Shown here piece after piece: positions 42,992-51,385 of a DNA stretch of 64,000 nucleotides. The stretch comes from JADFDG01 sp965232985 (GTDB lineage: Bacteria > Pseudomonadota > Gammaproteobacteria > Pseudomonadales > JADFDG01): assembly GCA_965232985.1 (NCBI GenBank), contig CBDDRC010000009.1, forward strand, positions 62,001 through 126,000, in the 5' to 3' direction. Each line of letters starts with the position of its first letter. The stretch's first letter is position 1. The translations under genes and the position numbers were made by a program. The notes under the pieces were generated by a model, which had not been told where the DNA came from, ran no database searches, and saw only the letters and a list, made by a program, of their open reading frames with translations.

Positions 42992-45717
42992 GCCGGAGCG
43001 ACAAGCCGCTCATTCTTGTCGACGGTTCTTCGTACCTCTATCGGGCTTTTCACGCGCTGCCGCCGCTGGCTAATTCCAAAGGCCAACCGACCGGCGCGGT
43101 GAAGGGTGTGCTCAACATGCTCAAAAGCCTGTTGAAGGAATACGCCCCGACCCACATGGCCGTGGTGTTCGATGCGCCGGGCAAAACCTTCCGTGACGCA
43201 CTGTTCGCCGACTACAAGGCGCATCGCCCGCCGATGCCCGACGATCTGCGCTCGCAGGTGCAGCCGTTGCAGGCGGCGATTCGCGCACTCGGCATTCCCC
43301 TGATCGTCGAGCCCGGCGTCGAGGCAGATGACGTGATCGGCACGCTCGCCATGCACGCGAAGCGCCGTGGCCGCAAGACAGTGATCTCCACCGGCGACAA
43401 GGACATGGCGCAACTGGTTGACGATGACATCACGCTCGTCAACACCATGCACAACCTCAAGCTCGACCGGCAGGGCGTGATCGACAAGTACGGCATTCCG
43501 CCGGAGCATGTCATCGATTTTCTGGCATTGATGGGCGACAGCTCGGATAACATTCCCGGCGTTGAAGGCATTGGCGAAAAAACGGCATTGGCTTTGGTTG
43601 CCGGCCTTGGCAGCGTTGAAAATATCTATGCGGATACGGCAAAAATCGCCACGCTGTCATTCCGTGGCGCGAAGCAATTGCCGGCGAAACTCGACGCGCA
43701 GCGCGATGCCGCTTTCCTCTCCAAACAGCTCGCCACAATTCACACCGATGTGCAGATCAAGGAGTCGATTGACGATCTCGTGCTTGGCGAGCCGGATCGG
43801 GATGCGCTCGCTGAGCTTTGGCGCGAGCTGGAATTTCGGCAGTGGCTGGACGAGTTGCTGGCCAGTGCGACTGCTGCAGATGCGGCCTCCGTCGGCGCGA
43901 TCGATCGCAGCGGTTACGAAACCATCCTCGACGAATTGTCGCTGAACCGCTGGCTCGATAAGCTGAAAAAAGCCGAGCTGTTTTCCTTCGATACCGAAAC
44001 CACCAGCCTCGATTACATGCAGGCGCAAATCGTCGGCGTCTCGTTCGCGGTGGCATCGGGCGAAGCAGCGTATATTCCATTGACACATGACTATCCCGGC
44101 GCACCAGACCAACTCGATCGCGCGCATGTTCTGAAAAAAATGCAGCCACTGCTGGAGAGCACCAAACACCGCAAGGTCGGCCAGCACATGAAGTACGATA
44201 TGAACGTGCTCGGCAACTACGACATCGCCCTTGCCGGCATTGCGTTCGACACAATGCTCGAATCCTATGTGCTTGATTCAACTGCCACGCGCCACGACAT
44301 GGACAGCCTGTCGCTGAAATATCTCGGGCACCGCACGATCGGTTTTGAGGAAGTTGCCGGCAAAGGTGCGAAACAACTCACCTTCAATCAGGTAGAGATT
44401 GAAAAGGCGACGGAATACTCCGCCGAAGATGCCGATGTCACCCTGCGCCTGCACGAGGCGCTCTGGCCGCAACTGCAGGCCGTCCCGGCGCTGGCCCGCG
44501 TGCTTACCGAAATAGAGATGCCGCTGGTGCCGGTGCTGTCGCGCATGGAGCGCATCGGGGCCTATATCGACCCGGCCATGTTGCGCGCGCAAAGCGCGGA
44601 ACTTGCCAAACGTTTGAGTGAGCTTGAACAGCAAGCCTACGAAGCGGCGGGCCAGCCGTTCAATCTGGGCTCGCCCAAACAGCTCGGTGAGATACTGTTC
44701 ACCAAACTTGGCTTGCCGGCGACGAAGAAAACGCCGGGCGGCGCGCCCTCGACCTCAGAAGAGGTGCTGGAAGAACTGGCGGCGGAAAATTACGCGCTGC
44801 CAAAACTATTGCTCGAGCACCGTTCGCTGGCAAAACTGCGCAGCACCTATTGCGACAAGCTGCCGGAGATGGTCGACCGTGATACCGGCCGCGTGCATAC
44901 CTCCTATCATCAGGCCGTGACGGCAACGGGCCGGTTGTCGTCGAGCGATCCGAACCTGCAGAATATTCCGGTGCGCAGCGAGGAAGGGCGGCGCATCCGC
45001 CGGGCGTTTCGGGCATCCGAAGGCATGCGCATTCTCGCCTGCGACTATTCGCAGATCGAGTTGCGGATCATGGCGCACATGTCGGGCGACGCCGGCCTGC
45101 TCGATGCGTTCGCCCACGGCATGGACATCCACCGCGCTACCGCTGCGGAGGTATTCGGGGTGAAACCCGAACAGGTATCCGATCTGCAGCGGCGCAATGC
45201 CAAGGCGATCAACTTCGGCCTGATCTACGGCATGAGTGAATTCGGCCTGGCCCGGCAGCTCGGCATTACGCGCCACGAGGCGCGCGCATACATCGAGACC
45301 TATTTCGAGCGCTACCCTGGCGTACGTCGCTATATGGATGCGACCCGCGAGCGCGCACGCGAGAAAGGTTATGGCGAGACGCTGTTCGGCCGCCGCCTGT
45401 ATCTGCCGGAAATACGGGTGGCCAACCAGCAGCGCCGGCAGGCCGCCGAGCGTACCGCCATCAATGCGCCGATGCAGGGCACTGCCGCCGATATCATCAA
45501 GCGGGCGATGATCGCCGTCGATGCCTGGCTGCAGGCAGAGAGCGTCAGCGCGCGCATGATCATGCAGGTGCATGACGAACTGGTGTTCGAAGTCGACGCG
45601 CACCATGTCGGCATGGTGCGTGGCAAGGTGCAGGAGTTGATGGCATCGGCGGCCGATTTGCGCGTTGTCCTCGTGGTCGATGCCGGCGTCGGCGACAGTT
45701 GGGACGAAGCCCACTAG
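42988..45717 (+). CDS. polA: DNA polymerase I
   Basis: Repair and Okazaki-fragment-processing polymerase, 909 aa. 5' nuclease domain (~1-290, ILVDGSSYLYRAFHALP ... GDSSDNIPGVEGIGEKTA), 3'-5' exonuclease (~320-520) with intact DTETTSL and YSAEDADVTLRLHE, so proofreading is likely, and polymerase domain (~525-909) with motif A CDYSQIELRIMAHMSG, motif B RRNAKAINFGLIYG and motif C QVHDELVFEV. The start overlaps the esterase stop (ATGA), unusual company for polA, which normally has its own promoter; an internal one cannot be excluded. Confidence 0.97.
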   Translation: MSRSDKPLILVDGSSYLYRAFHALPPLANSKGQPTGAVKGVLNMLKSLLKEYAPTHMAVVFDAPGKTFRDALFADYKAHRPPMPDDLRSQVQPLQAAIRALGIPLIVEPGVEADDVIGTLAMHAKRRGRKTVISTGDKDMAQLVDDDITLVNTMHNLKLDRQGVIDKYGIPPEHVIDFLALMGDSSDNIPGVEGIGEKTALALVAGLGSVENIYADTAKIATLSFRGAKQLPAKLDAQRDAAFLSKQLATIHTDVQIKESIDDLVLGEPDRDALAELWRELEFRQWLDELLASATAADAASVGAIDRSGYETILDELSLNRWLDKLKKAELFSFDTETTSLDYMQAQIVGVSFAVASGEAAYIPLTHDYPGAPDQLDRAHVLKKMQPLLESTKHRKVGQHMKYDMNVLGNYDIALAGIAFDTMLESYVLDSTATRHDMDSLSLKYLGHRTIGFEEVAGKGAKQLTFNQVEIEKATEYSAEDADVTLRLHEALWPQLQAVPALARVLTEIEMPLVPVLSRMERIGAYIDPAMLRAQSAELAKRLSELEQQAYEAAGQPFNLGSPKQLGEILFTKLGLPATKKTPGGAPSTSEEVLEELAAENYALPKLLLEHRSLAKLRSTYCDKLPEMVDRDTGRVHTSYHQAVTATGRLSSSDPNLQNIPVRSEEGRRIRRAFRASEGMRILACDYSQIELRIMAHMSGDAGLLDAFAHGMDIHRATAAEVFGVKPEQVSDLQRRNAKAINFGLIYGMSEFGLARQLGITRHEARAYIETYFERYPGVRRYMDATRERAREKGYGETLFGRRLYLPEIRVANQQRRQAAERTAINAPMQGTAADIIKRAMIAVDAWLQAESVSARMIMQVHDELVFEVDAHHVGMVRGKVQELMASAADLRVVLVVDAGVGDSWDEAH

Positions 45718-45746
45718 AATCGCGTCACCCGTCCGACTGCTTTTCA

Positions 45747-45774
45747 GCCGCCTGTTTTCTGCGGGCGCTTTTTT
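45747..45774 (+). terminator. Possible terminator after polA
   Basis: CCGC (45748-45751) pairs with GCGG (45761-45764), then GCGC and TTTTTT (45769-45774). The stem is short, so efficiency is doubtful. Confidence 0.4.
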
Positions 45775-45802
45775 CAGGAACCCTTTTGAGGAGAAAGTTC
45801 AG

Positions 45803-46897
45803 ATGCTTGCGCAAATCGCCTATATGGCCGCCGGCCTCGCCATTCTGGTCTTCGGCGCCGACTGGCTGGTGAAGGGCGCGTCACGCCTGGCGATTGCTGC
45901 CGGCATCGCACCGCTGGTCATCGGCCTGACCATCGTCGCGTTCGGCACCAGTGCGCCGGAACTGGCGGTCAGCGTCACCTCTGCCTATTCGGGAGCGAGT
46001 GATATCGCCGTCGCCAATGTTGTCGGTTCGAATATCTTCAACGTGCTGTTCATTCTTGGCATCTCGGCGCTGGTGGCGCCGCTGATCGTGCATCAGCAAC
46101 TGGTGCGCATGGATGTGCCGATCATGATCGGTGCGTCGATTTTGCTGTTCGTGCTCGGGGTCGATGGGCGTCTGGGCCTGTGGGATAGCCTGCTGCTGAC
46201 GTCACTCATTATCGCCTACACGGTGTTTCTGATCGTTGAGGCCCGCCGCGAGAAAAACGTGGGGGTCGTCACCGAATATGCCGAGGGCGTCGAAGATGCT
46301 GCCGGCACAGACAAGAGTTCGTTGCCGATGAATCTGTTGTTTATCGTTGCTGGCCTGGGCGCGCTCATTTTCGGCTCACAGTTGCTGGTCGATGGCGCGA
46401 TTTCCTTCGCCAAGGCAATAGGTATCAGCGAGGTCGTCATCGGCCTCACCATCGTTGCCGCCGGTACGTCGCTGCCGGAGCTGGCCACCTCGGTGGTTGC
46501 AGCCTTCAAGGGTGAGCGCGACATCGCCATCGGCAATATCGTCGGCAGCAATATTTTCAATATCTGCTCGGTGCTCGGCTTTTCCGGTCTTGCTTCTGGC
46601 GGCAACCTCACGGTCGCGCCAAGTCTGCTTGCTGTCGATATTCCGCTGATGATTGCAATCGCCCTGCTCTGCCTGCCGTTTTTCCGCTCGGGTTATGAAT
46701 TGACGCGCGCCAATGGCGCCGTATTTTTCGGCGCCTATTGCGTTTACGTCGCGTGGCTGGTGATGGCAGCGACTAACAGCCCGGTGCTGGCTGGCTTGGA
46801 AATGCTGTTGTCCGGCGTGCTGATGCCGGCGCTGATTATCGGCGCTGTCGTGGTGGCCGTATTGACGTTGCGCCGGGAAGAACAGGCAAAGCGCTGA
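45803..46897 (+). CDS. Calcium/sodium antiporter, YrbG-like
   Basis: Integral membrane cation exchanger of the CaCA family, 364 aa with about ten helices. GAGGAGAAAG precedes ATG 45803; the frame's earlier start would be inside polA. The two inverted alpha-repeats are clear: IGLTIVAFGTSAPELAVSV in the first half and IGLTIVAAGTSLPELATSV in the second, each with the ion-binding Glu, and each followed by VGSNIFN. The central loop is short and acidic (TEYAEGVEDAAGTDK). YrbG in E. coli has no settled physiological role. Confidence 0.93.
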   Translation: MLAQIAYMAAGLAILVFGADWLVKGASRLAIAAGIAPLVIGLTIVAFGTSAPELAVSVTSAYSGASDIAVANVVGSNIFNVLFILGISALVAPLIVHQQLVRMDVPIMIGASILLFVLGVDGRLGLWDSLLLTSLIIAYTVFLIVEARREKNVGVVTEYAEGVEDAAGTDKSSLPMNLLFIVAGLGALIFGSQLLVDGAISFAKAIGISEVVIGLTIVAAGTSLPELATSVVAAFKGERDIAIGNIVGSNIFNICSVLGFSGLASGGNLTVAPSLLAVDIPLMIAIALLCLPFFRSGYELTRANGAVFFGAYCVYVAWLVMAATNSPVLAGLEMLLSGVLMPALIIGAVVVAVLTLRREEQAKR

Positions 46898-46971
46898 ACG
46901 ATCTTCCCGCGTTATCCCTTTCCAGCCGCTTCCTGGCGTTTGTCCAGGTACTCGGACAATGTCTGTGCGAT

Positions 46972-46999
46972 TTGACAGGCCAGTCCCACAGGCATAGTC
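46972..46999 (+). promoter_or_regulatory. Promoter of vapBC
   Basis: TTGACA (46972-46977), a 16-base spacer and CATAGT (46994-46999), 30 bases before vapB. The -35 is perfect consensus, in contrast to most promoters in this window. Confidence 0.6.
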
Positions 47000-47028
47000 T
47001 TACCTGCGTCTTACTTTCGGAGCGCCTC

Positions 47029-47292
47029 ATGGAAACCACCAAGCTCTCCAGCAAAGGCCAAGTGATCATACCCAAGGCCTTCCGGAGCACCCACAACTGG
47101 GAGCCAGGCCTTGAACTCATGGTGATAGACACCGGGGACGGGCTGCTGCTGAAACCCAAGGCTCCCTTTGCCCCTTCTGAACTTTCGGAGGTCTCTGGCA
47201 TGTTCAAGGGCAAGGTCGCCGCCAAGACCGATAAAGAGATTGAAGCCGCGCTGCTTCAGGACATGCGGAGAAAGTGGCGTGTTGGCAATTGA
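47029..47292 (+). CDS. vapB: VapB-type antitoxin, AbrB/SpoVT fold
   Basis: Product 87 aa. GGAG (47019-47022) six bases before ATG 47029. The N-terminal swapped-hairpin DNA-binding motif reads TTKLSSKGQVIIPKAFR, characteristic of AbrB/MazE-like antitoxins. The C-terminal half (FKGKVAAKTDKEIEAALLQDMRRKW) would wrap around the toxin. It should neutralise the following PIN toxin and repress its own promoter. The gene overlaps vapC by 14 bases. Confidence 0.9.
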   Translation: METTKLSSKGQVIIPKAFRSTHNWEPGLELMVIDTGDGLLLKPKAPFAPSELSEVSGMFKGKVAAKTDKEIEAALLQDMRRKWRVGN

Positions 47293-47668
47293 TACCAACG
47301 TCTTGGTGCGACTGCTGGTAAGCGACAACCCGGCACAGAGCAAGGCCAGCCAAAAACTCTTCGCTTCCGAGGACATTTTCATCCCGGATACCGTGCTGCT
47401 GGAAACTGAATGGGTCTTACGCGCCGCCTTCGACTTGAGCCCCGCAGACATATGCACTGCCTTCCGGCGGATCTGCGGCCTGCACAACGTGACGGTGAGC
47501 GACGGACAACTTATCGCTCAAGTAGTTGACTGGCATGAAGCCGGTTTTGACTTCGCAGATGCCTTTCATCTTGCGCTGAGCAAGGAACAAGACTCGCTCA
47601 AGACTTTCGACGCTGGCTTCATCAAGAATGCCAAGAAGCATACCGACCGGCGCGTGGAACGGCCATAA
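47279..47668 (+). CDS. vapC: VapC-type PIN-domain ribonuclease toxin
   Basis: GTG 47279 with GGAG eight bases upstream (47267-47270) gives 129 aa. The acidic PIN residues are visible: Asp in LAIDTNVLVR, Glu in LLETEWVLR, and Asp residues in DFADAFHLA near 95. VapC toxins cut tRNA or rRNA in the absence of antitoxin. The start lies inside vapB, so the toxin is made only if vapB is translated. Its stop is part of a terminator stem, making the pair a self-contained cassette between housekeeping genes. Confidence 0.9.
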   Translation: MLAIDTNVLVRLLVSDNPAQSKASQKLFASEDIFIPDTVLLETEWVLRAAFDLSPADICTAFRRICGLHNVTVSDGQLIAQVVDWHEAGFDFADAFHLALSKEQDSLKTFDAGFIKNAKKHTDRRVERP

Positions 47669-47691
47669 CGTTTTCGTTAAGGCCGTATTTT
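47659..47691 (+). terminator. Intrinsic terminator of vapBC
   Basis: ACGGCC-A-TAACG (47659-47670) pairs with CGTTA-A-GGCCGT (47675-47686) around TTTT, then ATTTT (47687-47691). The vapC TAA lies in the left arm. Confidence 0.9.
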
Positions 47692-47782
47692 CAGCGTGCG
47701 CGCACCAAGCATTTTCCTGTCGCCTTATATTTTCCCAAGGTTGGAGTTCAAGGCTGGCAATAAAAATGACGGCGAATGCGGC

Positions 47783-48418
47783 TTATATCCGTGCCGTAAT
47801 TTCCAGCCAGTCGGCAAGCAGTCGCCACACATCCTCGATCCCGGTTTTTTCCGTTGCCGAGAACGCGCTTGCTGTCGCGCCGGGCCAGCGCGTCAGTTGC
47901 TTGCGCACGGCAAGCACGGAGTTGCTGGTTGCACCGCGACTGAGTTTGTCGGCCTTGGTGAGCAGGCAGTGCGCGCGCAGTTGGCGTGTCATGCACCAGT
48001 CGAGCATCATGGTGTCGAAATCAGTGAGCGGGTGACGGATGTCCATCACCAGGACCAGGCCGCCAAGACTTGCGCGGTGCTCAAGATAATCTTCGAGGCC
48101 TTCCTGCCAGCGCTCGCGCACGCTGGCAGATACCTTGGCATAACCGTAACCGGGCAAGTCGACCAGTCGGCGGTGTTCGTCGACCGTGAAGAAGTTGAGC
48201 AGTTGGGTACGCCCGGGTGTTTTGCTGGTGCGGGCCAGGGCGCCCTGCTGGACGAGCGCATTGAGGGCGCTGGACTTGCCGGCATTGGAGCGCCCGGCGA
48301 AGGCAATCTCTACACCGCGGTCGGGCGGGCAGTCGCGGGTGGTGGTGGCGCTCGTCAGGAACGTGGCGTTGTGCAGCAGACGGGAACAGGCGCGCGCCGG
48401 GTCCGGGGTGTTGGCCAT
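47783..48418 (-). CDS. engB: Ribosome-biogenesis GTPase EngB (YihA)
   Basis: Essential GTPase acting in 50S subunit assembly. Product 211 aa. G1 AGRSNAGKSSALN, G2/switch I region KTPGRTQLLNFF, G3 DLPGYGYAKVS, G4 TKADKLS and G5-like SATEKTG are intact. AGGA nine bases before the ATG supports the start. Divergent from the cytochrome c5 gene, as in Pseudomonas. Confidence 0.96.
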   Translation of the reverse strand: MANTPDPARACSRLLHNATFLTSATTTRDCPPDRGVEIAFAGRSNAGKSSALNALVQQGALARTSKTPGRTQLLNFFTVDEHRRLVDLPGYGYAKVSASVRERWQEGLEDYLEHRASLGGLVLVMDIRHPLTDFDTMMLDWCMTRQLRAHCLLTKADKLSRGATSNSVLAVRKQLTRWPGATASAFSATEKTGIEDVWRLLADWLEITARI

Positions 48419-48466
48419 TCGGCAGGTTCCTGATTTAACTTTGGTTTTTCGGCGTGAGGCGAATTC

Positions 48467-48495
48467 TAGCCAGCATTACCCCCAGAAGATATAAT
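48467..48495 (+). promoter_or_regulatory. Promoter of the cytochrome c5 gene
   Basis: TAGCCA (48467-48472), 17 bases and a perfect TATAAT (48490-48495). The start near 48502 gives a leader of ~100 nt. Confidence 0.65.
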
Positions 48496-48503
48496 CCGCC
48501 GCC

Positions 48504-48577
48504 GCCGGAGTCCCTGCTCCGGCTGTGCCTTTAATCAGGAACCCGGCTCCGTTGTGGGTCTCTAACGGTTCGGGTCC
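48504..48577 (+). ncRNA. Structured leader of the cytochrome c5 gene
   Basis: Two hairpins are seen. The first pairs GCCGGAG (48504-48510) with CTCCGGC (48517-48523). The second pairs GGA-CCCG (48538-48545, one bulge) with CGGGTCC (48571-48577) and, inside it, CCGTT (48549-48553) with AACGG (48564-48568). No known riboswitch is recognised, and no T-run follows. Confidence 0.45.
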
Positions 48578-48601
48578 TTCTCCAGCCTCCGAGGTCAGGT
48601 C

Positions 48602-48907
48602 ATGAAAAAGATTGCCGTCGCCGCTGCGATTGGCCTGCTGTCCCTCTCGGTTTCCGCCCACGCCGTGGATCCGAAGATCAAGGCCAAGTACGACAAGACC
48701 TGCACGTTCTGCCATGCGACCGGCGCCGCTGGCGCACCGAAAACAGGTGATGCCGCCGCCTGGAAACCGCGTTTGGCAAAAGGCGATGACGCGCTGCTGA
48801 AATCCGTCAAGAATGGCTTCAACGCCATGCCGCCCAAGGGCATGTGCAACGATTGCACCGACGCGGACTACAAGGCGCTGATCCGTTACAACGCAACGGG
48901 CAAGTAA
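48602..48907 (+). CDS. Cytochrome c5 family protein
   Basis: Small periplasmic c-type cytochrome, 101 aa. GAGG seven bases before ATG 48602. Signal peptide ~1-21 ends SAHA. One haem site CTFCH, an axial Met in NAMPPKG, and a later CNDC pair that forms the disulfide typical of cytochrome c5. It probably shuttles electrons to terminal oxidases or other periplasmic partners. Followed by cytochrome c4 after 54 bases. Confidence 0.93.
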   Translation: MKKIAVAAAIGLLSLSVSAHAVDPKIKAKYDKTCTFCHATGAAGAPKTGDAAAWKPRLAKGDDALLKSVKNGFNAMPPKGMCNDCTDADYKALIRYNATGK

Positions 48908-48961
48908 GCCGGTTCTGCGCCGGGCCTCTCTGACAATCAGCTGCTCTTCTGGATGTAACCG

Positions 48962-49621
48962 ATGAATCCGATCAAGACCTTTTCCTTCGTGTTGCTCGCC
49001 GGCCTCCTGGGTATCGCACAGGCCAATGAAGCCGCTGCTCCGGCAGCCCCGGCCGGTGATGCCGCAGCGGGCAAGGCCAAGGCAGTTGCCTGCGGCGCCT
49101 GCCACAACCCGGATGGCAACAGCGTTATCAGCACCAACCCGAAACTGGCCGGCCAGGGCGCGCAATACATTGCCAAGCAATTGCATGACTTCAAGAGCGG
49201 CAAGCGCGCCAACCCGATCATGATGGGCATGGCTGGGCCGCTGTCGGATCAGGACATCTTGGATATCGCGGCATATTTCGCCGCGCAGAAGAGCAGCACC
49301 AGCGCCGCCGACCCGGCTCAGGTGCAGGCCGGCGAGAAGGTCTGGCGCGGCGGCAATCTGCAGTCCGGCGTTATGGCTTGTACCGGTTGTCATGGCCCGT
49401 CCGGTCGCGGCAACCTGCAGGCTGCCTACCCGGCACTGCGCGGCCAGCATGCCGATTATGTGGAAATCCAGCTCAAGGCGTTTCGTGGCACCGCCCGTGG
49501 CGACCTCACCGGCGACAAGCGCGAAAACGATCCGGAAGGCATGATGCGCGGCGTGGCGAAGAATCTGAGCGACAGCGAGATCAAGGCGCTGGCGCAGTTC
49601 GTGACGGGCCTGTATCAGTAA
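48962..49621 (+). CDS. Dihaem cytochrome c4
   Basis: Periplasmic dihaem electron carrier, 219 aa with signal peptide ending AQA. Two similar cytochrome domains carry CGACH (~48) and CTGCH (~140) haem sites with distal Met residues in MMGMAG and GMMRG. This two-domain layout is that of cytochrome c4, associated with cbb3- or other terminal oxidases. Order c5-c4-dsbA is conserved with Pseudomonas. Confidence 0.94.
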   Translation: MNPIKTFSFVLLAGLLGIAQANEAAAPAAPAGDAAAGKAKAVACGACHNPDGNSVISTNPKLAGQGAQYIAKQLHDFKSGKRANPIMMGMAGPLSDQDILDIAAYFAAQKSSTSAADPAQVQAGEKVWRGGNLQSGVMACTGCHGPSGRGNLQAAYPALRGQHADYVEIQLKAFRGTARGDLTGDKRENDPEGMMRGVAKNLSDSEIKALAQFVTGLYQ

Positions 49622-49670
49622 GCAGCGCGGGAACCGGCTGTTGCCGGGCGTGTTCCAACCAGCAAGCCCG

Positions 49671-49689
49671 GGCCGGCGCGCCGCCGGCC
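49671..49689 (+). other. GC-rich hairpin before dsbA
   Basis: GGCCGGCG (49671-49678) pairs with CGCCGGCC (49682-49689) around three bases. There is no T-run, so it is not a normal terminator; it could slow RNA polymerase or protect mRNA ends between cytochrome c4 and dsbA. Confidence 0.4.
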
Positions 49690-49720
49690 GGCCCCGCCCT
49701 TAAGTCAGCCGAGGAACACC

Positions 49721-50371
49721 ATGAACATCCGCCGCCAGCTTTCTGCTTTGCTGCTCATGTTGCCGCTTGCCGCGTTCGCGGTGCCCTATGCGCCTGGTGC
49801 CGCCAGCGATGCCAGCATCGTGCCGGGCCGTGATTATATCGAGCTGGCTGCGCCGTTGCCGGTTTCCACCGGCAACAAGCTGGAAGTGCGCGAATTCTTT
49901 TTCTACGGCTGCTCGCACTGTTTTGATCTTGAGCCGGCGGTGAATGGCTGGCTGAAGCGCAAGCCGGCGGATGTGGCATTGGTGCGCACGCCGGCCGTGT
50001 TCAATGCGAAGTGGGAAGTGCTTGCGCGCGCTTATTACGTGGCCGACGAGCTGCAGATGCTGGAAAAAATCCACGCACCGATCTACAGCGCCATCCATAT
50101 CAAAAATGAGAAACTCGACAGCCAGGAAGCGCTCGGCAAATTCTTCGTGCGCATGGGCGCCACGCAGGCGCAGTTCGATGCAGCGTGGAACTCCACCCGG
50201 GTCAATCTCAGCGTGAAGAACGCCGAGGTATTGGCGCGCAAGTACATGATTCAGGGAACCCCGACGCTGACCGTGAATGGCAAGTACGTGGTGCCGGCTG
50301 CCGGTGAGCGCACGTTCGCCATCGTTGATTTCCTGCTCGGGAAGGAACGTGTCGCACGAGCCGGCAAGTAA
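49721..50371 (+). CDS. dsbA: Thiol:disulfide interchange protein DsbA
   Basis: Periplasmic oxidase that introduces disulfides into exported proteins. Product 216 aa; signal peptide ends AAFA. The thioredoxin fold is interrupted by the helical DsbA insert. The active site reads YGCSHCFDLEP, that is CSHC instead of the usual CPHC; the cis-Pro loop IQGTPTLTVNG is normal. dsbB is not in the window. Its last 23 bases are shared with the next gene. Confidence 0.93.
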   Translation: MNIRRQLSALLLMLPLAAFAVPYAPGAASDASIVPGRDYIELAAPLPVSTGNKLEVREFFFYGCSHCFDLEPAVNGWLKRKPADVALVRTPAVFNAKWEVLARAYYVADELQMLEKIHAPIYSAIHIKNEKLDSQEALGKFFVRMGATQAQFDAAWNSTRVNLSVKNAEVLARKYMIQGTPTLTVNGKYVVPAAGERTFAIVDFLLGKERVARAGK

Positions 50372-51200
50372 GGGCATTCCATCTCGGTTTTTCCAGCGCC
50401 GCTATGGAGAAAGCGGGCGTCGCCATGCGGCGCCCTGCGCACTTCCCGGCGAAACCCTGCGCCTGCTGAGTTTCAATATCCAGGCTGGCATCGGCACCCG
50501 GAAATTCCACCAGTACGTCACGCACAGTTGGCGGCACATTGTTCCGCACCGCAACAGCTTGTCGAACCTTGACCGGATTGCCGATGTGGTGCGTGATTAC
50601 GATATCGTCGCGCTGCAGGAAGTTGACAGCGGCAGTTTGCGCAGCGGTTTCGTCAATCAGTTGCGGCATATTGCCGAGCGTGCGGAATTTCCCTGGTGGC
50701 ACCAACAGGTGAACCGCAATCTCGGCACGCTGGGGCAATTCAGCAACGGCGTGTTGAGTCGTTTTGCGCCGCACACTATCGAAGATCATCGCTTGCCTGG
50801 CCCACCGGGTCGTGGCGCGGTCATTGCGCGTTACGGCAACCCGGCGCAACCGCTGGTGATCGTCGGCCTGCATCTTGCCCTTGGCGAGCGGGCGCGCAAT
50901 CGCCAGCTTGATTATGTCTGCGATCTTGTCGCCAATGATGAGCATGTGGTGATCATGGGTGATCTCAATATGCCGGCTGATCGCCTGCGGCATTCGCCGC
51001 TCGGGCGGCTGGGTTTGCAGGATGTTACAGAGCCGCTGTTCACCTACCCCAGCTGGCGCCCCGACCGCCACATTGACCACATTCTCGCTTCGCCGAGCCT
51101 CAGCATCGAGCGCATTGAGGTGCTTGATTGCACTCTCTCCGACCACCGCCCGGTAGTTATGGAGCTGAGGTTACCGGCAGTGGTACGCGGGATCGCCTGA
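50349..51200 (+). CDS. Endonuclease/exonuclease/phosphatase family protein
   Basis: GTG 50349, preceded by GGAAGGAA, gives 283 aa and starts inside dsbA. Metal-dependent EEP fold: LLSFNIQAGIGT with catalytic Asn, ALQEVDSGS with the metal-binding Glu, MGDLNMPAD with Asp and Asn, and RHIDHILAS and LSDHRPVVMEL with the final Asp-His. All catalytic residues are present. No signal peptide is visible, so it is probably cytoplasmic. Substrate (DNA, phospholipid or other) is unknown. A homolog occupies the same place after dsbA in Pseudomonas. Confidence 0.85.
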   Translation: MSHEPASKGIPSRFFQRRYGESGRRHAAPCALPGETLRLLSFNIQAGIGTRKFHQYVTHSWRHIVPHRNSLSNLDRIADVVRDYDIVALQEVDSGSLRSGFVNQLRHIAERAEFPWWHQQVNRNLGTLGQFSNGVLSRFAPHTIEDHRLPGPPGRGAVIARYGNPAQPLVIVGLHLALGERARNRQLDYVCDLVANDEHVVIMGDLNMPADRLRHSPLGRLGLQDVTEPLFTYPSWRPDRHIDHILASPSLSIERIEVLDCTLSDHRPVVMELRLPAVVRGIA

Positions 51201-51268
51201 GGCATCCCCTGCCTTGGCCGGAATAAGATTCTTTCCTTGATGCCAGTCAAGGGCGGCCAGAATTTATT

Positions 51269-51298
51269 TTGTGAGGTCGTCATTGTGTGCGATATCAT
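51269..51298 (+). promoter_or_regulatory. Candidate promoter of flp
   Basis: TTGTGA (51269-51274), 18 bases and TATCAT (51293-51298). The -10 matches five of six positions. The start would be ~80 nt before flp. Confidence 0.5.
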
Positions 51299-51385
51299 AC
51301 CGACCGTTTTGCAGTGTTCAGCCTTTCCGGGCACCGCGCGCGACAGATCAAACTTTCCTCACCCAAATGGCCAAGGAGCACCACC

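Noticed and set aside
51235..51252. Hairpin CCTTGA-TGCCAG-TCAAGG after the EEP gene as terminator
   Set aside because: The 6-bp stem is followed by GCGGCC before any T-rich bases, so it does not fit an intrinsic terminator.
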